In this document: positions 64,000 to 64,000 of the stretch, one piece after another
Numbering within the stretch: position 1 is the first letter of the stretch
Layout of the letters: each line of letters starts with the position of its first letter
Source: DASXUG01 sp964620425
Lineage (GTDB): Bacteria; Pseudomonadota; Gammaproteobacteria; Burkholderiales; Methylophilaceae
Direction of reading: 5' to 3'
Length of the DNA: 64,000 bases
Assembly: GCA_964620425.1 (NCBI GenBank)
Contig: CAZUGV010000001.1
Span: 434,001 to 498,000, forward strand
Position numbers and translations under genes: made by a program
The notes under the pieces: model-generated
The model's input: only the letters and a program-made list of their open reading frames with translations
Database searches by the model: none
What the model was told of the DNA's origin: nothing

Positions 64000-64000
64000 A

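Noticed and set aside
1..64000. tRNA, rRNA, CRISPR, prophage, transposase or integrase
   Set aside because: No cloverleaf, conserved rRNA segment, regularly spaced direct repeats or mobile-element protein was recognised on either strand.

Overview
This is a 64 kb window from a draft genome (one 100-N assembly gap at 56860-56959). It is most likely a betaproteobacterium of the family Methylophilaceae, Methylotenera-like. That is an inference from the gene order carAB / greA / DUF4149 / yhbY / rlmE / ftsH / folP / glmM / pst, which I know as betaproteobacterial, from the AT-leaning base composition, and from a PEP-CTERM protein and a type IV pilus motor gene. No rRNA, tRNA, CRISPR array, prophage or insertion sequence is recognisable. 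About 44 protein genes are supported, and roughly a quarter of them appear to use GTG or TTG starts with good Shine-Dalgarno sequences.

1-8.7 kb: the 5' half of prfB with its programmed +1 frameshift site; a divergent pstSCAB phosphate uptake operon with a candidate Pho box and a strong hairpin between pstS and pstC; then on the minus strand two GT4 glycosyltransferases enclosing dgkA and a PAP2 phosphatase, which could be a glycolipid or phosphate-sparing module. 8.8-19.9 kb: core genes glmM, folP, ftsH, rlmE, yhbY, a DUF4149 membrane protein, greA, carB and carA, separated by clear terminators. A four-unit 15-bp tandem repeat lies between rlmE and ftsH.

20-42 kb: a serine-acetyltransferase-type protein, uup, a PEP-CTERM protein, a YkgJ-type Cys-cluster protein, yggL, hflX, a decayed second copy of part of the YkgJ gene, an aspartate aminotransferase, a secreted trypsin-like/TPR protease, uvrB, amtB with nitrogen-type control motifs, a hypothetical protein with an internal duplication, pilU, a DUF3301 protein, a hypothetical protein, a 151-bp inverted-repeat element, yheS and the giant AsmA-like gene yhdP. 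41-57 kb: a Cys-containing hypothetical protein, a HELAH metallopeptidase and hrpA; pbpC with a bacterial alpha-2-macroglobulin (periplasmic defence/repair pair); and a divergent CorA-like 2-TM protein.

56.7-64 kb: the most unusual locus, a secreted protein of at least 1918 residues. It joins a galactose/glyoxal-oxidase-type copper radical oxidase (all five ligand and cross-link residues present with galactose-oxidase-like spacing), a PKD domain, a YVTN beta-propeller, a di-haem peroxidase/MauG-type cytochrome c and a tail of Ig-like domains interleaved with three Cys-rich modules. A 63-residue orphan gene with a strong Shine-Dalgarno sequence and a methyltransferase cut by the window edge lie upstream of it.
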